DNA of 64,000 nt, from positions 620,001-684,000 of the forward strand of contig NZ_JOIZ01000005.1 in NCBI RefSeq assembly GCF_000721605.1, read 5' to 3'. Shown piece by piece: positions 17,355 to 26,793 of the stretch (position 1 is the first letter of the stretch; every line of letters starts with the position of its first letter). This stretch comes from Streptomyces sp. NRRL S-37 (GTDB taxonomy: Bacteria; Actinomycetota; Actinomycetes; Streptomycetales; Streptomycetaceae). Position numbers and translations under genes: made by a program. The notes beneath the pieces were generated by a model. It saw only the letters and a list, made by a program, of their open reading frames with translations. It searched no databases and was not told the DNA's origin.

Positions 17355-18890
17355 ATGACGCAGACGACGACCGACCGTCCCTCCGGCAGAGCGGGCGGGG
17401 CCGTGGTCCCGGTGCTCGCCTTCGCGGGCATCGTTGTCGCGGTGATGCAGACCCTGCTGGTCCCGGTCATCAAGGACCTGCCGCGACTGCTCGACACCGA
17501 CCCCGCCGACGCGACCTGGGTACTCACCTCGACCCTGCTGTCCGGCGCCGTGGCCACCCCGATCATGGGCCGCCTCGGCGACCTCCACGGCAAGCGGCGG
17601 ATGCTGGTCACCAGCCTCGCGGTGATGGTGGCCGGCGCGCTGGTCAGCGCGTTCACCGATGACCTGCTCCTGATGATCACCGGCCGCACCCTCCAGGGCG
17701 TCGCGATGGGCGCCATCCCGCTCGGCATCGGCCTGATGCGCGACACGCTGCCCCGCGAGCGCCTCGGCTCGGCGATGGCCCTGATGAGCTCCTCCATAGG
17801 CGTCGGCGGCGGTCTCGCGCTGCCCGCCGCCGCGCTGGTCGCCCAGCACTCCGACTGGCACGCCCTCTACTTCGGTGCCGCCGGCCTCGGCGTCCTCGCG
17901 ATCGCGCTCACCCTGGCCGTCGTACCGGAGTCCCCGGTGCGCGCCGAGGGCACCTTCGACCTGCCGGGCGCGCTGGGCCTGTCCGCCGGGCTGGTGCTGT
18001 TCCTGCTCCCCGTCTCCAAGGGCAGCGACTGGGGCTGGACCTCCGGCACCACGCTGGGCCTGTTCGGCGCGGCGGCCGTGGTGCTCCTCCTCTGGGGCCT
18101 GATGGAGCTGCGCGTCCCCGCGCCCCTGGTGGACCTGCGCACCACCGCCCGCCGCGAGGTCCTGCTCACCAACCTCGCGTCGATCATGGTCGGTGTCTCC
18201 TTCTTCGTCGTCTCCCTGGTCCTGCCGCAGCTCCTCCAGCTCCCCGCCGGCCACGGGCTCGGCCGGTCGATGGTGGTCGCGGGCCTGTGCGTGGCCCCGC
18301 TGGGCCTGACGATGATGTTCACCGCCCCCGTCTACGCCCGCCTCTCCGCCCGGTACGGCCCGAAGACCACCCTCATCCTCGGCCTGGTGATCATCGCGAT
18401 CGGCTACGGCGGCGGCCTCGGCCTGATGGACGCCGCCTGGCAGACCGTCGTCACCTCGGTGGTCATCGGCGCGGGCATCGGCCTCGCCTACTCCTCCCTG
18501 CCCGCGCTGATCATCGGCGCGGTGCCGGCCTCGGAGACGGGCGCGGCGAACGGCCTCAACACCCTGATGCGGTCCATCGGCACGTCGGTGTCGAGCGCCG
18601 TCATCGGCATGGTGCTGGCGAACACGGCGGACACCGTGGGCGGGGTGGAGATCCCGACCCTCCACGGTTTCCGGATCTCCTTCCTGATCGCGACGGCGGC
18701 GGTGGCCGTGGGGCTGGTCCTGGCCCTGTTCCTGCCCGGCCGGCGCCCGTCGGAGCAGCACTCGCGGCTCCGGGCGAGCAGCGAGGAGGAGGCGAACCTG
18801 GAACGCGCGGAGGCGGCCCTGCGCGGCGGCCCGCGGGACCGGGCCCTGGACGCCGCCGGGAGCCCGTCGCCCGCGCCGAGGTCACACTGA
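17355..18890 (+). CDS. MFS transporter (EmrB/QacA type), 14 TM
   Basis: A 511-aa protein with about 14 membrane spans and the motifs WVLTSTLLSGAVATPIMGRL, GDLHGKRRMLVTS (motif A) and GRTLQGVAMGAIPLGIGLM (motif B). The start ATG has GGAGGCACC upstream. The last 60 residues are cytosolic and charged. The reading frame appears to end early: right after it, in another frame, lies a recognisable fragment of a regulatory-like beta domain that many Streptomyces homologues carry at the C-terminus. The substrate is unknown. Confidence 0.92.
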   Translation: MTQTTTDRPSGRAGGAVVPVLAFAGIVVAVMQTLLVPVIKDLPRLLDTDPADATWVLTSTLLSGAVATPIMGRLGDLHGKRRMLVTSLAVMVAGALVSAFTDDLLLMITGRTLQGVAMGAIPLGIGLMRDTLPRERLGSAMALMSSSIGVGGGLALPAAALVAQHSDWHALYFGAAGLGVLAIALTLAVVPESPVRAEGTFDLPGALGLSAGLVLFLLPVSKGSDWGWTSGTTLGLFGAAAVVLLLWGLMELRVPAPLVDLRTTARREVLLTNLASIMVGVSFFVVSLVLPQLLQLPAGHGLGRSMVVAGLCVAPLGLTMMFTAPVYARLSARYGPKTTLILGLVIIAIGYGGGLGLMDAAWQTVVTSVVIGAGIGLAYSSLPALIIGAVPASETGAANGLNTLMRSIGTSVSSAVIGMVLANTADTVGGVEIPTLHGFRISFLIATAAVAVGLVLALFLPGRRPSEQHSRLRASSEEEANLERAEAALRGGPRDRALDAAGSPSPAPRSH

Positions 18891-18960
18891 CCGGCCACCA
18901 CGGCCACCGGGCGGACGCCACCGTCTCCGCCGACGCCGGCCGGTACGCCCTGGCCGTCCC

Positions 18961-18967
<7 letters not shown>
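18861..18967 (+). pseudogene. Frameshifted remnant of C-terminal carboxypeptidase-regulatory-like domain
   Basis: In the +1-shifted frame the sequence reads EPVARAEVTLTGHHGHRADA and then TVSADAGRYALAVPA before a TAG at 18965-18967. That is the typical strand pattern of a carboxypeptidase-regulatory-like (CnaB-like) domain, found fused behind MFS proteins of this type. One missing base near 18858-18862 would join it to the transporter. It is only about one strand pair long. Confidence 0.55.
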
Positions 18968-19875
<908 letters not shown>

Positions 19876-19893
19876 CACCGCTAGGGTGGCTGC

Positions 19894-20841
19894 GTGTCGT
19901 ACACAGGTCCCGGTTTCGATCCGCCCCAGCCCCGACGGTCCCGGCGCGGGCCCCTGACCGTGGCGCTCGCCGCGCTGGTGCCGGGCGCGCTGCTCGGGTG
20001 GGCGGTGTACGCCGCGGTGGGCGGGTCCGGGGGCGACGAGGGACCGGGGAGCGCCGCCACTTCCGCCTCCCCCTCCGCATCCGCATCCGCCTCCCCCCGT
20101 ACGTCGTCGCCGGCGCCGTCCGGGCGTCCCGAGGACGAGAAGCCCGGCGCCCCGGCCGCCGCGGACGGTCCCCTCGCGGGCAAGGTCGTCGTCATCGACC
20201 CCGGGCACAACCCGGAGAACTTCAAGCACACCGCCGAGATCAACCGCCAGGTGGACGTCGGGACCCACCGCAAGGAGTGCGACACCACCGGCACGTCCAC
20301 CAACGACGGCTACGCCGAGGCCGACTTCACCCTCGACGTCGCCCACCGGATGCGCGCGCTCCTGGAGAAGCAGGGCGCCACCGTGAAGCTGACCCAGGAC
20401 GGGGACCGGCCGTTCGGCCCGTGCGTGGACGAGCGGGCCCGGATCGGCAACGAGGCGAAGGCCGACGCCGCCGTCTCGATCCACGCGGACGGCTCGGGCA
20501 CCGGCAACCGCGGCTTCCACGTGATCCTGCCCGGCTCCGTCGATGCCGGTGCCGCCGACACCCGTGCCATCGTCGGGCCGTCCGAGGACCTCGGTACGCG
20601 TATCGCGGGCGACTTCGTCCGCGTCACCGGCAGCGCGCCCTCCAACTACGTCGGCGGCGGTACCGGGCTCGTCACGCGTAAGGACTTGGGCGGTCTCAAT
20701 CTGTCAACGGTTCCCAAGGTGTTCATCGAGTGCGGCAACATGCGCGATAGCAAGGACGCGGCACTGCTGACCAGCGGTGCCTGGCGGCAGAAAGCGGCGC
20801 AAGGGATTTCCGACGGAATCGTGAGTTTCCTGCGCGGGTAG
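19894..20841 (+). CDS. N-acetylmuramoyl-L-alanine amidase (Amidase_3), membrane-anchored
   Basis: A 315-aa protein with a GTG start. Residues about 20-43 form an uncleaved signal anchor (LTVALAALVPGALLGWAVYA), then a Ser/Ala/Pro linker and the catalytic domain from about 90. Zinc ligands are seen in VVVIDPGHNPENF (His) and in the EADFTLDVAHRM Glu. AAVSIHADGSG supplies the next His, and VPKVFIECGNMRD holds the catalytic Glu. It cleaves the amide between MurNAc and L-Ala in peptidoglycan, outside the membrane. A 50-residue insert after the first His (RKECDTTGTSTNDG) is typical of the actinobacterial version. Confidence 0.94.
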   Translation: MSYTGPGFDPPQPRRSRRGPLTVALAALVPGALLGWAVYAAVGGSGGDEGPGSAATSASPSASASASPRTSSPAPSGRPEDEKPGAPAAADGPLAGKVVVIDPGHNPENFKHTAEINRQVDVGTHRKECDTTGTSTNDGYAEADFTLDVAHRMRALLEKQGATVKLTQDGDRPFGPCVDERARIGNEAKADAAVSIHADGSGTGNRGFHVILPGSVDAGAADTRAIVGPSEDLGTRIAGDFVRVTGSAPSNYVGGGTGLVTRKDLGGLNLSTVPKVFIECGNMRDSKDAALLTSGAWRQKAAQGISDGIVSFLRG

Positions 20842-20999
20842 GGATCAGCGCGCTGATCCGGGCGGACAGCCCGATCGCACGGACGGTAGTGTCGTCCGGA
20901 CGATGAGGGGCCACCCCCGCGCTTCCCACCGGAACCTCCGGGCGACACGGTGACAGCGACGCCTCTTCCGACGACGAGACGACCTACGAAGGACCTGAA

Positions 21000-21815
21000 G
21001 TGAATATCCGCTCCCTCACTCGAGGCGACGGCGTGGTGATCGGAGCAGCGGTATTGCTGTTCATCGCGTCGTTTCTCGCCACGTTCGGCGGCGACGGCGA
21101 CGACATCCCCAACGCCTGGGACAACCTCGGCCTGTTGATGAGCATGTACGTCGCCGGTATCGCCGGCGCGGCTCTCATCGTGGTGGCCCGTGCGCTTCCC
21201 CAGCCGCCCAAGGTCGTCGGCCTCGACCTCGGTCAGCTCGGAGTGGCCCTGACGATCTTCGCCGCGTGGACGTCCTTCTGGTCGATCATCGACCCGCTGG
21301 GGGCGTTCGACGACCTCTTCTCCGGCCTCGGAGGTGAGGAGCCCGAGACCGGCGCCGGTCTCATCCTCGGCCTGATCGCCGCGCTGCTGCTGGCCGCCGC
21401 CGCCGTCGCCACCCCCCTGGTGCCCGCCCTCAAGGGTGCCCTGCTCCCGGCCCCCCGTCCCGCCGCCCCGCAGCCGTACGGTGCCCAGCCGCCCGCCGGT
21501 TACGGCTACCCGGGTGCACAGCAGGCGTCGTTCGGCGGTCAGCCGCAGCAGCCCTTCCCGGGGCAGCCGCAGCCGGGGCAGCCGCAGCCGGGCCAGCCCG
21601 CCGCGGCGCCCGCCGGTGACTTCTCGCCGTTCTGGTTCGCGGTGCCGGTGCCCCGTCCGCTGTTCCCGGAGGACGGCTCGCCCACGCCGATCGCCGAGCT
21701 GGCCCCCGGTACCTGGTACCTGGCGGTCGAGCAGCGCGGTCCGGCCCTCGTCGCCCAGACCCAGGACGGCCGCCGCGGCGTCCTCCAGGACACCTCGGGC
21801 ATCCAGCGAGGCTGA
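21000..21815 (+). CDS. DUF5336-like membrane protein with Pro/Gln-rich tail region
   Basis: A 271-aa protein with a GTG start after GAAGGACCTGAA. It has four hydrophobic spans (about residues 12-30, 44-64, 78-95, 115-140), the last two flanking DPLGAFDDLFSG. A PQPGQPQPGQP-type repeat region (about 155-200) links to a small C-terminal domain (SPFWFAVPVPRPLFPEDGSP) ending in a GYF/SH3-like fold. The N-terminal part resembles DUF5336 proteins of actinobacteria. The function is unknown. A strong hairpin terminator follows. Confidence 0.75.
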   Translation: MNIRSLTRGDGVVIGAAVLLFIASFLATFGGDGDDIPNAWDNLGLLMSMYVAGIAGAALIVVARALPQPPKVVGLDLGQLGVALTIFAAWTSFWSIIDPLGAFDDLFSGLGGEEPETGAGLILGLIAALLLAAAAVATPLVPALKGALLPAPRPAAPQPYGAQPPAGYGYPGAQQASFGGQPQQPFPGQPQPGQPQPGQPAAAPAGDFSPFWFAVPVPRPLFPEDGSPTPIAELAPGTWYLAVEQRGPALVAQTQDGRRGVLQDTSGIQRG

Positions 21816-21839
21816 CCGGATCCGGCCCTTCCCCGTCAC

Positions 21840-21867
21840 GGCCCCCCGCCCTTGTGGGCGGGGGGCC
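21840..21867 (+). terminator. Intrinsic-type terminator hairpin
   Basis: GGCCCCCCGCCC-TTGT-GGGCGGGGGGCC has a 12-bp perfect stem. It lies 25 bp after the stop of the DUF5336-like gene and before the convergent copper oxidase gene, so it can serve both. Confidence 0.85.
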
Positions 21868-21895
21868 GCTGTCGTACGGCGGGGACCCAGCGTGT

Positions 21896-24604
21896 TCAGC
21901 CGACGCGGACGACGCCGTGTGCGCCGCGCTCCGCGTCGGTCATCACATGGGTGACGAACGGGTAGTCGCCCGCCTCCGGGAAGGACAGCTCGACGAACCC
22001 GCCCGACGCGGGGGCGAGATCGAGGACCTGCGCGCCGCCGTGTTCCGCGTTGCCCGGCCGCAGGTCGTACGCGCCCTCACGGAACACCGTGTCGAACTGC
22101 CCGCCCACGACGTGGAAGGCGCTGGGCACGTTCGGTCCCGCCGTCAGCACCCAGATCCGTACGCGCTCGCCGGTCCTCGCCGTCAGCGGGTCGTGGTCGT
22201 ACTGGTCGGCGTACCCGTTGAAGGCGACCATGTCGGGTTCCTTGGCGTTCACCTTGTCCGCGTCGGCGGTGCCGTTCTGCGCGCCGAGGTAGAACTCCGA
22301 CTGGACCAGCAGGTATTCGCGGTCCGCGCGCGGCAGGCCGGGCGGGTCGATGACGACGGCGCCGAACATGCCGTTGGCGATGTGCAGGGACATCGGCATG
22401 GTCGAGCAGTGGTACATCCACACCCCGCTGCGGGTGGCCGTGAAGCGGTACGTCAGTGACGCGCCGGGCTGGATGGTGCGCATCGGCTCGTCCGGTGCCA
22501 GCGATCCGGCGTGGAAGTCGACGGAGTGGCCGATGCTCCCGTCGTTGACGAGGGTGATCTCGAAGGTGTCCCCGACCCGGCCGCGCAGCACGGGCCCGGG
22601 GGCCGTGCCGTCGAAGGTCCACAGCGTCTGCCGTACGCCGGGGGCGACTTCGGTCTCCGCCTCCTTCACGGTGAGGGTCCGCTTGTGCACCTGGGGGCCG
22701 GATCCTCCGGTGGCGGGCGGCAGTTGTGCGTCGCGGGCGGTGAAGCCGTCGGCCGGTTCGGCCATCGGGTCGAAGGCGTCCGCGGCGGAGGCGCCCGTGC
22801 CCTCTTCATCCGTGTTCTCGGACGCCGTCCCGCCGTGGTGGTGCGCGGTCTCCTCGCTTCCTTCCGCCGTGGTACCACCGCCACCGGTGACCCGTACCCC
22901 GAAGACCATGCCCATCTGCCGGTGTCCGACCACCGAGCACCAGCCGTCCAGGTCCCGGCCGACGACGCCCGCGTCCAGCGTGGCCCGCTTCCCCGGGGCG
23001 ATCCGGTCGGTGCGGGCGCCGGTCTCCAGTACCAGGTCGTGGGTGTCGGTTCCGGTGTTGTGCAGCTCGATCACCAGGCGGTCGCCGGCGGGCACGTCGA
23101 CGGAGGCCGGGGAGAAGCGCATGTTCCGTACCGTCACCTCGACCGTGGTCGTGCGGCCGGTCGGCGTCACCTCCCCGCCGTCCGCGCTCGTGGCGGCGGA
23201 CCGTTCCAGGACCGGCAGCGACCGCACGTCCGCCGCGCCGCCGCCCGCGACGGCCAGCATCACCACGGCGAGCCCGAGGGCCACGCCCCCGAGCACGCGG
23301 TGCGGCCGGGCCGGCGCCTCCGGAGGTGCCGGTTCGGCCGTCCCCTTCCGGCGGTTCCGTACGCCCCGTACGACGGTGAGCACCAGCAGGACGAGGAAGT
23401 GCAGCAGCATCGCCAGCAGCAGCACCGAGCAGACCACCCGGACCACGGACGGCACCGGCAGCACGCAGAGCAGCAGCGCGGCGTTGGTGACGGTCAGCCG
23501 GGCGGGCCAGGCCCGTTCGAGTCCGGCGGTGGCGGCGCGTACGGCCGTGGGGCCGCCGCCCAGGACCACGGGGACGAGAAAGCTGAGGGCGCCGAGCAGC
23601 ACTTGGGCGATCCAGCCGGCGGCGAGCGGGGCGGTGAGCAGCGACGTGCGCTCCCCCACCGTGATCCAGGACGTCGTGGAGAGGAGGATGCCGGCCAGGC
23701 CCAGCAGGGACCCGGCGAGCCAGAGGCCGCCCGCGGCCACCGACCAGGCGGCGAAGGAGCGCGGGGCCTTGGCGCGGGCCTCACGTACCCACGGGATGCC
23801 GGCGATCACCAGCCCGGCGGCGTAGCCGACGACACCGGGAGCGGCCAGCGGCGGGGGGCCGAGCAGCGCGGCGGCGACGGCCATGCCGAGCCCGGCGAGC
23901 AGCACGGGGAGGGCCCTGCGTCCGGCCCGTTCCGCGCCGTCCGCCACCCGGGTGCGCAGCATCGTCGGCCACAGGGTGATCAGCGTTCCGGCCACGGTGA
24001 GGCCGATCCAGCCGAGCAGGTTGATCAGCTCGTGCGCGAGCAGCAGCCGTTCGGGGAGGTCACCGGCGAGGTCACCGCGGGCCATGACGACGCCCAGCGC
24101 GGCGCCCGCGGGCAGCAGGGCGGCGGCGGCCGTGTAGTAGCGCACAGCCATGGAGAACCGGCCGGGCAGGGCCCGCCGCAGCAGTCGTACCAGCCACACG
24201 GCGTGCGCGGTGACGGCGGCCGCGACCAGGCAGCCGCCGACGAGCACGGCGGGCCACCGGTCGGTGTACCTGCCACCGATGACGGCGACGGCCCCGGCGT
24301 TCAGGCAGACCAGCCGCAGCGCGGCGGGGGCGCCCCGGTTCGCCTCCGGCAGCCGGAGCACGGAGGCGGCGAAGTGCCCCGACCAGATGACGACGGCGTT
24401 GGTGACCGCCCCGAGCAGCAGGGTGTGGACGAGCAGCCAGAAGGCGTGCGGCAGGAAGTGGTGGGCGCTCCCGGCCACGGCGAACAGCGCGAGCCAGGCC
24501 ACCACGACGGCGTTCACGCCGAGGTGCCACAGGGCGCGCGGTGACCGTCCGGGCGGCTTCGGGGCGGGGCCGTTCGCCGTGGGGGAGGAGAGCTGCGTGG
24601 TCAC
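21896..24604 (-). CDS. Membrane / cupredoxin / copper nitrite reductase-like fusion protein
   Basis: A 902-aa protein from GTG 24604. Residues 1-460 hold about ten or more membrane spans. A single cupredoxin follows (about 490-590), with THDLVLETG and GWCSVVGHRQMGM giving His, Cys, His and Met for a type 1 copper. The last 260 residues form a two-domain multicopper module of NirK type. It has HSVDFHAGSLA (His ligands), MYHCSTMPMSLH plus NGMFG (Cys-His-Met of type 1 copper and His of type 2), AFHVVGG and FVTHVMTDAE. The expected reaction is nitrite to NO, or oxidase activity, at the outer membrane face. GTGA overlap with the upstream gene makes a three-gene operon with a sensor-like regulator. 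Confidence 0.9.
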   Translation of the reverse strand: MTTQLSSPTANGPAPKPPGRSPRALWHLGVNAVVVAWLALFAVAGSAHHFLPHAFWLLVHTLLLGAVTNAVVIWSGHFAASVLRLPEANRGAPAALRLVCLNAGAVAVIGGRYTDRWPAVLVGGCLVAAAVTAHAVWLVRLLRRALPGRFSMAVRYYTAAAALLPAGAALGVVMARGDLAGDLPERLLLAHELINLLGWIGLTVAGTLITLWPTMLRTRVADGAERAGRRALPVLLAGLGMAVAAALLGPPPLAAPGVVGYAAGLVIAGIPWVREARAKAPRSFAAWSVAAGGLWLAGSLLGLAGILLSTTSWITVGERTSLLTAPLAAGWIAQVLLGALSFLVPVVLGGGPTAVRAATAGLERAWPARLTVTNAALLLCVLPVPSVVRVVCSVLLLAMLLHFLVLLVLTVVRGVRNRRKGTAEPAPPEAPARPHRVLGGVALGLAVVMLAVAGGGAADVRSLPVLERSAATSADGGEVTPTGRTTTVEVTVRNMRFSPASVDVPAGDRLVIELHNTGTDTHDLVLETGARTDRIAPGKRATLDAGVVGRDLDGWCSVVGHRQMGMVFGVRVTGGGGTTAEGSEETAHHHGGTASENTDEEGTGASAADAFDPMAEPADGFTARDAQLPPATGGSGPQVHKRTLTVKEAETEVAPGVRQTLWTFDGTAPGPVLRGRVGDTFEITLVNDGSIGHSVDFHAGSLAPDEPMRTIQPGASLTYRFTATRSGVWMYHCSTMPMSLHIANGMFGAVVIDPPGLPRADREYLLVQSEFYLGAQNGTADADKVNAKEPDMVAFNGYADQYDHDPLTARTGERVRIWVLTAGPNVPSAFHVVGGQFDTVFREGAYDLRPGNAEHGGAQVLDLAPASGGFVELSFPEAGDYPFVTHVMTDAERGAHGVVRVG

Positions 24605-25776
24605 CGGGGGTTCCTCGGGTCGGCGGGGGTGGAGGCGGCAGGAGTGGCGGAAGCGGAGGCGGCGGAGGCGGTGCGTCGGGTGGCGGTCACCGAGGCGGTC
24701 GCCGCCGTCAGGACGAACAGCAGGACCGCGGCGATGTCGAGCGCCCCGCCGAGCTGCCAGGCCCCCCGGACGTCCCGCAGGTCGCCGACCACCACGCGCA
24801 GGGCGAGGGAGCCGTGCAGCAGCCAGGCGGCCGCCGCGAGCCCGGGGTGGTAGGGCAGGGGGCGGCGCAGGACGGCGGGCAGGATCACCGGGGCGTGCGC
24901 CATGATCATCGACATCACGAAGCCGAGGAACACGGCGTGCACCACGGCGTCGTAGCGGCTCCCCTCGGCGACCGGGCCGCCCAGCAGCCACAGGGCGCCG
25001 GCGAGGCCCAGCCACGTGTACCCGGCGAGCAGGCACGCGGCGGAGAAGCGGGGCAGTCCCGTGGCGTGCAGCAGCCGGCGGGCGACGTCGTGCACGACGA
25101 GCCAGGCGACCAGCGCGAGCAGGGCCCCGCCGAGCAGGAGCGTGCCGGTGGCCGGCCACATCAGGGTGGTGACGACGCCGGTGACGACGGCGCCGACGCA
25201 GGCCAGGAAAGCCGGTTCCGCACGGGGTGCCAGGAGGGCCACCCGGGCGAGCTCCAGCCGCTCGCCCGCGATGGTCAGCACGAGGAACGCGACCAGCCAG
25301 GGCAGCAGGCGCGGGACGTCGAGACCGCCCAGCCACAGCAGTGCCGCGCCGAGCGCCGACACGGCGCCCGCCGCCTGGGCGAGCAGGGCGGCGCCCGGCT
25401 GCCGCCGCCAGAACCGCACGTACAGCGCGGTCAGTACGGCGGCCCCGGCGGCCAGCAGCAGCCTTGGGACGGCCAGGTCCACGGGGGTGAGCAACAGCAG
25501 GCCCCCGGCGCCGAGCGCGGCGGGGGCGAGGTAGGGCCACCGCCCGCCCAGGGCGACGGCGCGTTCCAGCGCCACCAGCGTGCCGGCGAAGCCGAGGACC
25601 AGCAGCACCCCGTGCACCTGGGGCAGACGGTCGCTCGTGACCGGCGCGGGGAGCCCGAGCAGAACGAGGGCGGCGTCGAGACCGGCGAGCAGGCAGACAC
25701 CGGCGGCCAGCAACAGGGGCGCGCGACGTATGCCCGCGCGCCGGGCGGCCGGGGCGACGGGGGTCACGGAGGTCAC
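24601..25776 (-). CDS. NnrS-like polytopic membrane protein
   Basis: A 391-aa, strongly hydrophobic protein with about 12 spans. It has His residues inside or near membranes (PQVHGVLLVLGFAGTL, VVHAVFLGFVMSMIMAHAPV, YHPGLAAAAWLLHGSLAL) of the kind seen in NnrS, a haem- and copper-containing protein of the nitrosative stress/denitrification network. The start is GTG 25776, overlapping the regulator stop (GTGA); its own stop overlaps the NirK-like gene start. The order regulator-NnrS-like-NirK-like supports a nitrite/NO role. Assignment rests on topology and context more than on a decisive motif. Confidence 0.78.
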   Translation of the reverse strand: MTSVTPVAPAARRAGIRRAPLLLAAGVCLLAGLDAALVLLGLPAPVTSDRLPQVHGVLLVLGFAGTLVALERAVALGGRWPYLAPAALGAGGLLLLTPVDLAVPRLLLAAGAAVLTALYVRFWRRQPGAALLAQAAGAVSALGAALLWLGGLDVPRLLPWLVAFLVLTIAGERLELARVALLAPRAEPAFLACVGAVVTGVVTTLMWPATGTLLLGGALLALVAWLVVHDVARRLLHATGLPRFSAACLLAGYTWLGLAGALWLLGGPVAEGSRYDAVVHAVFLGFVMSMIMAHAPVILPAVLRRPLPYHPGLAAAAWLLHGSLALRVVVGDLRDVRGAWQLGGALDIAAVLLFVLTAATASVTATRRTASAASASATPAASTPADPRNPR

Positions 25777-26720
25777 AGGGTCTCCCCGGCCTCGACGCCG
25801 CTCCGCCGGCCGGGGGCGGCGTCCGGCGCGGGGTCGGCGCCCGACGGTGCCCCGGCACCCGGAGCGGGACCACTGTCCGGCACGGGACTGGCGTCCGGCT
25901 CAGGGCCGGCATCGGGCGCAGGGCCGGTATCCGGCACGGGACCACTGTCCGGCACAGGACTGGCGTCCGGCACGGGACCGCTGCCCGGTACGGGGCCGGC
26001 ATCCGACGGGGCTCCGTCGCCCTGCACGGGACCGCCACCCGGCGCAGGCGCCGTGTCCAGGTGGAGGCGGCAGGCGTCCGGTTCGGCGAAGGGCAGGAGG
26101 GCGATCTCCTGGGAGTCCTCGCCCAGGGCGCCGAGGGCGGCCCGGGCCAGTCCTTCGTGGACGCCGCAGATGACGCCGGGATGCTCGCGGGCCGTCTCGA
26201 CGAAGGGGCAGCGCGGCAGCCGGACTTCGCGCGCCTCCGCGTCGGCCTCCGGGGCGAAGCCGATCTCCCCGAGAAGGTCCAGCAGCCGTTCCCGCGCCTC
26301 CCTCGGATCCGCCGACGGCTCCTGCCCGTCGGTCAGGACCCGTCCCCAGTCCTCGCCCGCGGCGAGGGCCTCCCCGCGCGGATCGGCGCTGGTACGGGCG
26401 ATCCGCGCGGCCAGTACGGCGGCGAGCCCCGCGTACTCCCGTGCGGGGGACTCCTGCGGCGGGCGGGCCCGGTAGCGCCAGGCGGGACGGCCGCGCCCGG
26501 CGGGGGCGGACCGCTCACGGGCGGCCAGCCCGTCGTCCACCAGGGCGTCCAGGTGCTCGCGGACGGTGTTGACGTGCAGCGCGCACACCTGGGCGAGCGC
26601 GGTGGCGGTGACGGAACCGGACTGTCCGCGCAGGTACTGCAGGACACCGCTCCGCTGCCGGGACAGCGGAACGCGGTGCGCTCCGCTGCCGGGAAGCGGG
26701 CCGTTATTTTCCACGGTCAT
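25773..26720 (-). CDS. Winged-helix regulator with cysteine-bearing sensor part and repeat tail
   Basis: A 315-aa protein from ATG 26720. Residues about 20-85 are a winged helix (VLQYLRGQSGSVTATALAQV, VNTVREHLDALVDDGL). The middle carries LPRCPFVETAREHPGVICGV (two Cys 14 apart) and a later DACRLHLD, a pattern like the Fe-S regulator SufR and related sensors. From about residue 225 the tail is a Pro-Asp-Ser-Gly-rich tandem repeat (PVPDSGPVPD units) of some 80 residues. It leads the NnrS/NirK-like operon and is divergent from the hemerythrin gene, so it probably controls both. An iron-sulfur or NO-sensing role is inference. Confidence 0.82.
   Translation of the reverse strand: MTVENNGPLPGSGAHRVPLSRQRSGVLQYLRGQSGSVTATALAQVCALHVNTVREHLDALVDDGLAARERSAPAGRGRPAWRYRARPPQESPAREYAGLAAVLAARIARTSADPRGEALAAGEDWGRVLTDGQEPSADPREARERLLDLLGEIGFAPEADAEAREVRLPRCPFVETAREHPGVICGVHEGLARAALGALGEDSQEIALLPFAEPDACRLHLDTAPAPGGGPVQGDGAPSDAGPVPGSGPVPDASPVPDSGPVPDTGPAPDAGPEPDASPVPDSGPAPGAGAPSGADPAPDAAPGRRSGVEAGETL
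25855..26045. repeat. Coding tandem repeat in regulator tail
   Basis: Units encoding PVPDSGP, PVPDASP and PAPDAGP recur about ten times with small variations, in multiples of three bases, so copy number can change without a frameshift. The repeat lies outside the DNA-binding and cysteine regions of the winged-helix regulator. Confidence 0.8.
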
Positions 26721-26726
26721 GTCCGT

Positions 26727-26732
26727 ACTATA
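26727..26732 (-). promoter_or_regulatory. Candidate -10 element of the regulator operon
   Basis: The minus strand reads TATAGT at 26732-26727, only six bases before the ATG at 26720. This would give a leaderless or near-leaderless mRNA. The 73-bp divergent gap is too short for much else, so control of the two directions is probably joint. Confidence 0.4.
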
Positions 26733-26793
26733 TTGCAGGCATCGGCCCGCACCGCTCGGACGGGTCGTCGACGGCTGGAAGGAACGGCCCCTG

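Noticed and set aside
22511..24544. 677-codon plus-strand open frame opposite the copper fusion gene
   Set aside because: Composition is Gly/Gln/Arg/His-rich with no hydrophobic pattern, while the minus strand encodes membrane spans and copper ligands.
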